Below, one piece after another: positions 6,259 through 8,400 of a stretch of 8,400 nucleotides of DNA. The notes under the pieces are model-generated. The model did not search any database. It was not told the origin of the DNA and saw nothing but the letters and a program-made list of their open reading frames with translations. Position 1 is the first letter of the stretch. Each line of letters begins with the position of its first letter. The translations under genes were made by a program, and so were the position numbers. Source of the DNA: an uncultured Lachnospiraceae bacterium (lineage in GTDB: Bacteria; Bacillota; Clostridia; Lachnospirales; Lachnospiraceae); the NCBI GenBank assembly GCA_902782655.1, contig CACZNY010000348.1, positions 1 through 8,400 on the forward strand. The letters are read 5' to 3'.

Positions 6259-6995
6259 ATCGCCATCCCTCCGTCTACGCAGAGCACCTGCCCCGTGATA
6301 TAGTCAGAGGATGCGCCGGCAAGGAAGGCCGCTGCCTCCGCCACATCCTCCGCATGGCCTGTTTTTTTCATGGGTATGCTCCCGATGACTGCCTCCTTCG
6401 CTTTTTCGCTCATGGCCTCCGTCATCTCGGTTTCTATGAATCCGGGCGCTATCGCATTGACGCATACGCCCCTGCTTGCAAGCTCCCTTGCCACACTCTT
6501 CGTAAGACCTATAAGACCTGCCTTGGACGCGCTGTAATTAGCCTGTCCGGCATTGCCCAGCACTCCGCTGACCGATGATATATTGATTATCTTTCCGGCT
6601 CTTTGCTTCAGGAAAGCCGGAGAAAAATGCCTTATGGTGTTGAATGCTCCCTTAAGGTTTATATCAAGCACCGTATCATAATCCTCCTCGGACATCCTCA
6701 TGATAAGCCCGTCCCTTGTGACCCCTGCATTGTTTACGAGGATATCAAGCCTCCCGTACTTTTCAAGGACAGTCTTCGCAAGCTCTCCGCAGGCTGCAAA
6801 ATCAGAAACATCACACTTATAAGCCCACGCCTCGCCGCCGGCCTCTTCTATGGTCTTCACGGTATCCATTGCCTTAGCCTCAGAGCCGTTATAATTCACG
6901 ATGACCTTTGCCCCGGCCTTTGCAAGCCTTATGGCTATAGCCCTTCCTATGCCTCTTCCGGCGCCGGTCACAAGCGCCACCTTACCTTCAAGCAT
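6255..6995 (-). CDS. fabG: 3-oxoacyl-ACP reductase (FabG)
   Basis: FabG uses NADPH to reduce 3-oxoacyl-ACP to 3-hydroxyacyl-ACP. The 246-residue protein is a classical short-chain dehydrogenase. It has the nucleotide-binding TGAGRGIG at 10-17, NNAG at 88-91 and the catalytic tetrad Asn113, Ser141, Tyr154 and Lys158 (YSASK), followed by NAIAPGFIETEMT at 180-192 and the C-terminal ITGQVLCVDGGMAI. Family members act on many substrates, but operon position and FabG-typical sequence make this the fatty acid enzyme. The start overlaps the end of fabD by eight bases, and its GGAGGG lies within fabD five bases before the ATG. The end overlaps fabF by four bases. Confidence 0.97.
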   Translation of the reverse strand: MLEGKVALVTGAGRGIGRAIAIRLAKAGAKVIVNYNGSEAKAMDTVKTIEEAGGEAWAYKCDVSDFAACGELAKTVLEKYGRLDILVNNAGVTRDGLIMRMSEEDYDTVLDINLKGAFNTIRHFSPAFLKQRAGKIINISSVSGVLGNAGQANYSASKAGLIGLTKSVARELASRGVCVNAIAPGFIETEMTEAMSEKAKEAVIGSIPMKKTGHAEDVAEAAAFLAGASSDYITGQVLCVDGGMAI

Positions 6996-7923
6996 CTTTT
7001 CCCTCCATAAAAGCCTCCAGCTCCTCTACGCTTCCGATATGGTATGCCTTCAAAGCCGGATCTGTCTTCTTCACGAATCCCGTAAGAGTCTTTCCGGGGC
7101 CTAACTCTATAAAGGTATCCACCCCGTCCTTTGCCATCCTCTCTATGCTCTGCTGCCACTTGACGGAGCTGCATATCTGTCTTACAAGCAGATCCTTTAC
7201 GGCTGCCCCCTCCGTCACGTAGTCCGCCGTCACATTGGTCACATAGGGCATTACAGGATCCTTGATATCTGCCGTATCAAGCTCCTTTCCAAGCTCCTCC
7301 GACGCTGCCTTTAAGAGCCCTGAATGGAACGGCCCGCTTACCTTAAGCGCTATGCATCTTCTTGCTCCCGCTTCCGTAAGCTTTTCTGCGGCCTGATCCA
7401 CAGCTTCCTTCTCCCCGGTGATCACTATCTGTCCGGGACAGTTGTAATTTGCGACCGAAACGACCTTCCCGCTCTCCTTCGCAACACTGTCACAGATACT
7501 TGCGACCTTATCTCCATCCATGCCGATGACAGCGGTCATCCCGCCGCCTGAAGGATATGCATTCTGCATATATATACCGCGCTTTCTCACCACGCGGAAT
7601 ATATCCTCATCCTTCATAACTTTGCAGGCCGAAAGCGCTCCGTACTCGCCAAGGCTTAATCCCGCCGCGACATCGGCCCGAAGCCCTTTCTTAAGAGCTG
7701 TCCTGAGTATCGCTATCTCGGTGGTTACCATGGCGATCTGGGTATATTCGGTAAGATCCAGCCTTTCATTTTTTTCAAAGCAGAGAGCCTTGATATCCAT
7801 GCCGACGATATCGGATGCCTTTTCGTATACCTCTGCCGCTTCACTGTATTTCTCACAGAAGTCGGCTCCCATTCCGGCGTACTGTGCTCCCTGTCCGGGG
7901 AATAAAAACGCTGTCTTTCCCAT
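6988..7923 (-). CDS. fabD: Malonyl-CoA:ACP transacylase (FabD)
   Basis: FabD moves malonyl from CoA to acyl carrier protein, supplying both FabH and FabF. With the start chosen here it has 311 residues, the usual length. Motifs are FPGQGAQYAGMG at 8-19, the nucleophile Ser90 in GLSLGEYGAL, the Arg of RKRG near 113-116, catalytic His200 in SGPFHSGLL and ELGPGKTLTGF near the end. GLSLG replaces the textbook GHSLG, a variant common in clostridial FabD. The frame stays open to an ATG at 7953, but that would add ten polar residues. AGAGGA lies seven bases before the ATG at 7923, which overlaps the fabK TGA by one base (TGATG). The ATG at 7926 is an equally reasonable start. The last eight bases overlap fabG. 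Confidence 0.95.
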   Translation of the reverse strand: MGKTAFLFPGQGAQYAGMGADFCEKYSEAAEVYEKASDIVGMDIKALCFEKNERLDLTEYTQIAMVTTEIAILRTALKKGLRADVAAGLSLGEYGALSACKVMKDEDIFRVVRKRGIYMQNAYPSGGGMTAVIGMDGDKVASICDSVAKESGKVVSVANYNCPGQIVITGEKEAVDQAAEKLTEAGARRCIALKVSGPFHSGLLKAASEELGKELDTADIKDPVMPYVTNVTADYVTEGAAVKDLLVRQICSSVKWQQSIERMAKDGVDTFIELGPGKTLTGFVKKTDPALKAYHIGSVEELEAFMEGKDA

Positions 7924-8400
7924 CATCTTGTCCTCTCGATCACTTCCCTGCATTCACGGACGATACCCTCTACTATGTCCCTGCAGCTTTCTTCACTCTT
8001 TATGAGTCCGGCGATCTGCCCTGCCATAAGGGTTCCGCTCACCACATCACCGTCGATGACACTCCTTTTCAGGGAGCCCAGAGTGAGCTTTTCAAGCTCC
8101 ATGAGCTCCACTCCCTCCTTCTCCATCTTAAGGTATTCTCTTGTCATCTTGTTCCTTAAGCACCTTACGGGATGACCCGTGCTCAGTCCCGTTACTGTAG
8201 AGTCTATATCCGTGGCTTTTATTATTTTTTCCTTGTAGTTTGCATGGACTATGGATTCCCTGGACGCCACGAAGCGGGTTCCCATCTGTACCGCAGAGGC
8301 TCCGAGCATAAGTGCCGCCGCCATGCCGCGTCCGTCTGCTATGCCTCCCGCCGCAATGACCGGGATTTTCACCGCGTCACACACCTGGGGTACAAGGGCA
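7923..8400 (-). CDS. fabK: Enoyl-ACP reductase II (FabK), N-terminal part outside window
   Basis: FabK is the FMN-dependent enoyl-ACP reductase that completes each elongation cycle, in place of FabI. The C-terminal 158 residues are visible, about half of the usual 310-325. The visible fragment has the phosphate-binding IPVIAAGGIADGRG at 12-25, GASAVQMGTRF at 33-43, NYKEKIIKATDIDSTV at 54-69, GHPVRCLRNKMTREY at 75-89 and GDVVSGTLMAGQIAGLI near the end. The conserved His of the active site (His144 in the pneumococcal enzyme) would lie beyond the edge. This C-terminal pattern separates FabK from other nitronate-monooxygenase-fold proteins. The stop overlaps the fabD start. FabK is not inhibited by triclosan in characterised species. 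In related operons acpP lies just upstream, which here would be outside the window. Confidence 0.94.
   Translation of the reverse strand, partial: ALVPQVCDAVKIPVIAAGGIADGRGMAAALMLGASAVQMGTRFVASRESIVHANYKEKIIKATDIDSTVTGLSTGHPVRCLRNKMTREYLKMEKEGVELMELEKLTLGSLKRSVIDGDVVSGTLMAGQIAGLIKSEESCRDIVEGIVRECREVIERTR
7931..7937 (-). promoter_or_regulatory. Ribosome binding site that sets the fabD start
   Basis: GAGAGGA on the minus strand lies inside the end of fabK, seven bases before the ATG at 7921-7923 and four before the adjacent ATG at 7924-7926. It falls downstream of the ATG at 7953, which argues against the longer fabD start. Confidence 0.65.

Noticed and set aside
7640..7670. FabD nucleophile motif is GLSLG rather than GHSLG.
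   Set aside because: GLSLG is frequent in clostridial FabD, and the catalytic Ser, Arg and PFHS histidine are all kept.
7924..7953. Longer fabD start at the ATG ending at 7953, adding ten residues.
   Set aside because: The AGAGGA ribosome binding site lies downstream of this ATG, and the extra residues (MQGSDREDKM) are not typical of FabD. Starts at 7923 or 7926 fit the motif spacing better.

Overview
The window comes from a Gram-positive, Clostridia-type bacterium, most probably a member of the Lachnospiraceae or a close relative. The evidence is a FabK-type enoyl reductase, a FabT-type MarR regulator, a short AccA lacking the long proteobacterial N-terminal helices, strong GGAGG ribosome binding sites, roughly balanced GC content and frequent ATA codons. 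The taxonomic call is an inference from family resemblance; no marker gene is present.

From the right edge to about position 1275, the minus strand is filled by one tightly packed type II fatty acid synthesis operon. It reads fabK (5' end beyond the window), fabD, fabG, fabF, fabZ, a single fused accDA gene, fabH and a fabT-like repressor. fabK/fabD/fabG/fabF overlap by 1 to 8 bases, and the later gaps are 5 to 61 bases. The operon ends at a strong hairpin (1206-1235) shared with a convergent small plus-strand gene. Together the enzymes cover malonyl-CoA formation (the carboxyltransferase half only), malonyl transfer to ACP (FabD), initiation (FabH), elongation (FabF), ketoreduction (FabG), dehydration (FabZ) and enoyl reduction (FabK), with FabT as the probable feedback regulator. 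Biotin carboxyl carrier protein (accB), biotin carboxylase (accC) and acyl carrier protein are not in the window. accB and accC are missing from the exact slots on either side of fabZ that they occupy in the streptococcal-type operon.

The left 1.2 kb is different. A minus-strand, secreted CapA-family protein runs off the left edge (1-543). A 286-base divergent intergenic region follows, with an extended -10 promoter and a structured leader. A plus-strand 116-residue protein of unknown function (830-1180) is next, with a near-perfect Shine-Dalgarno sequence.

No phage, IS element, CRISPR array, tRNA or rRNA is visible. The metabolic genes are canonical. The unusual points are the accD-accA fusion, the reorganised operon with accB/accC missing and fabT at its distal end, a 20-base sequence shared by the leaders of the CapA gene and fabZ, and the unrecognised small protein. 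I see no clear evidence of a wholly new system.
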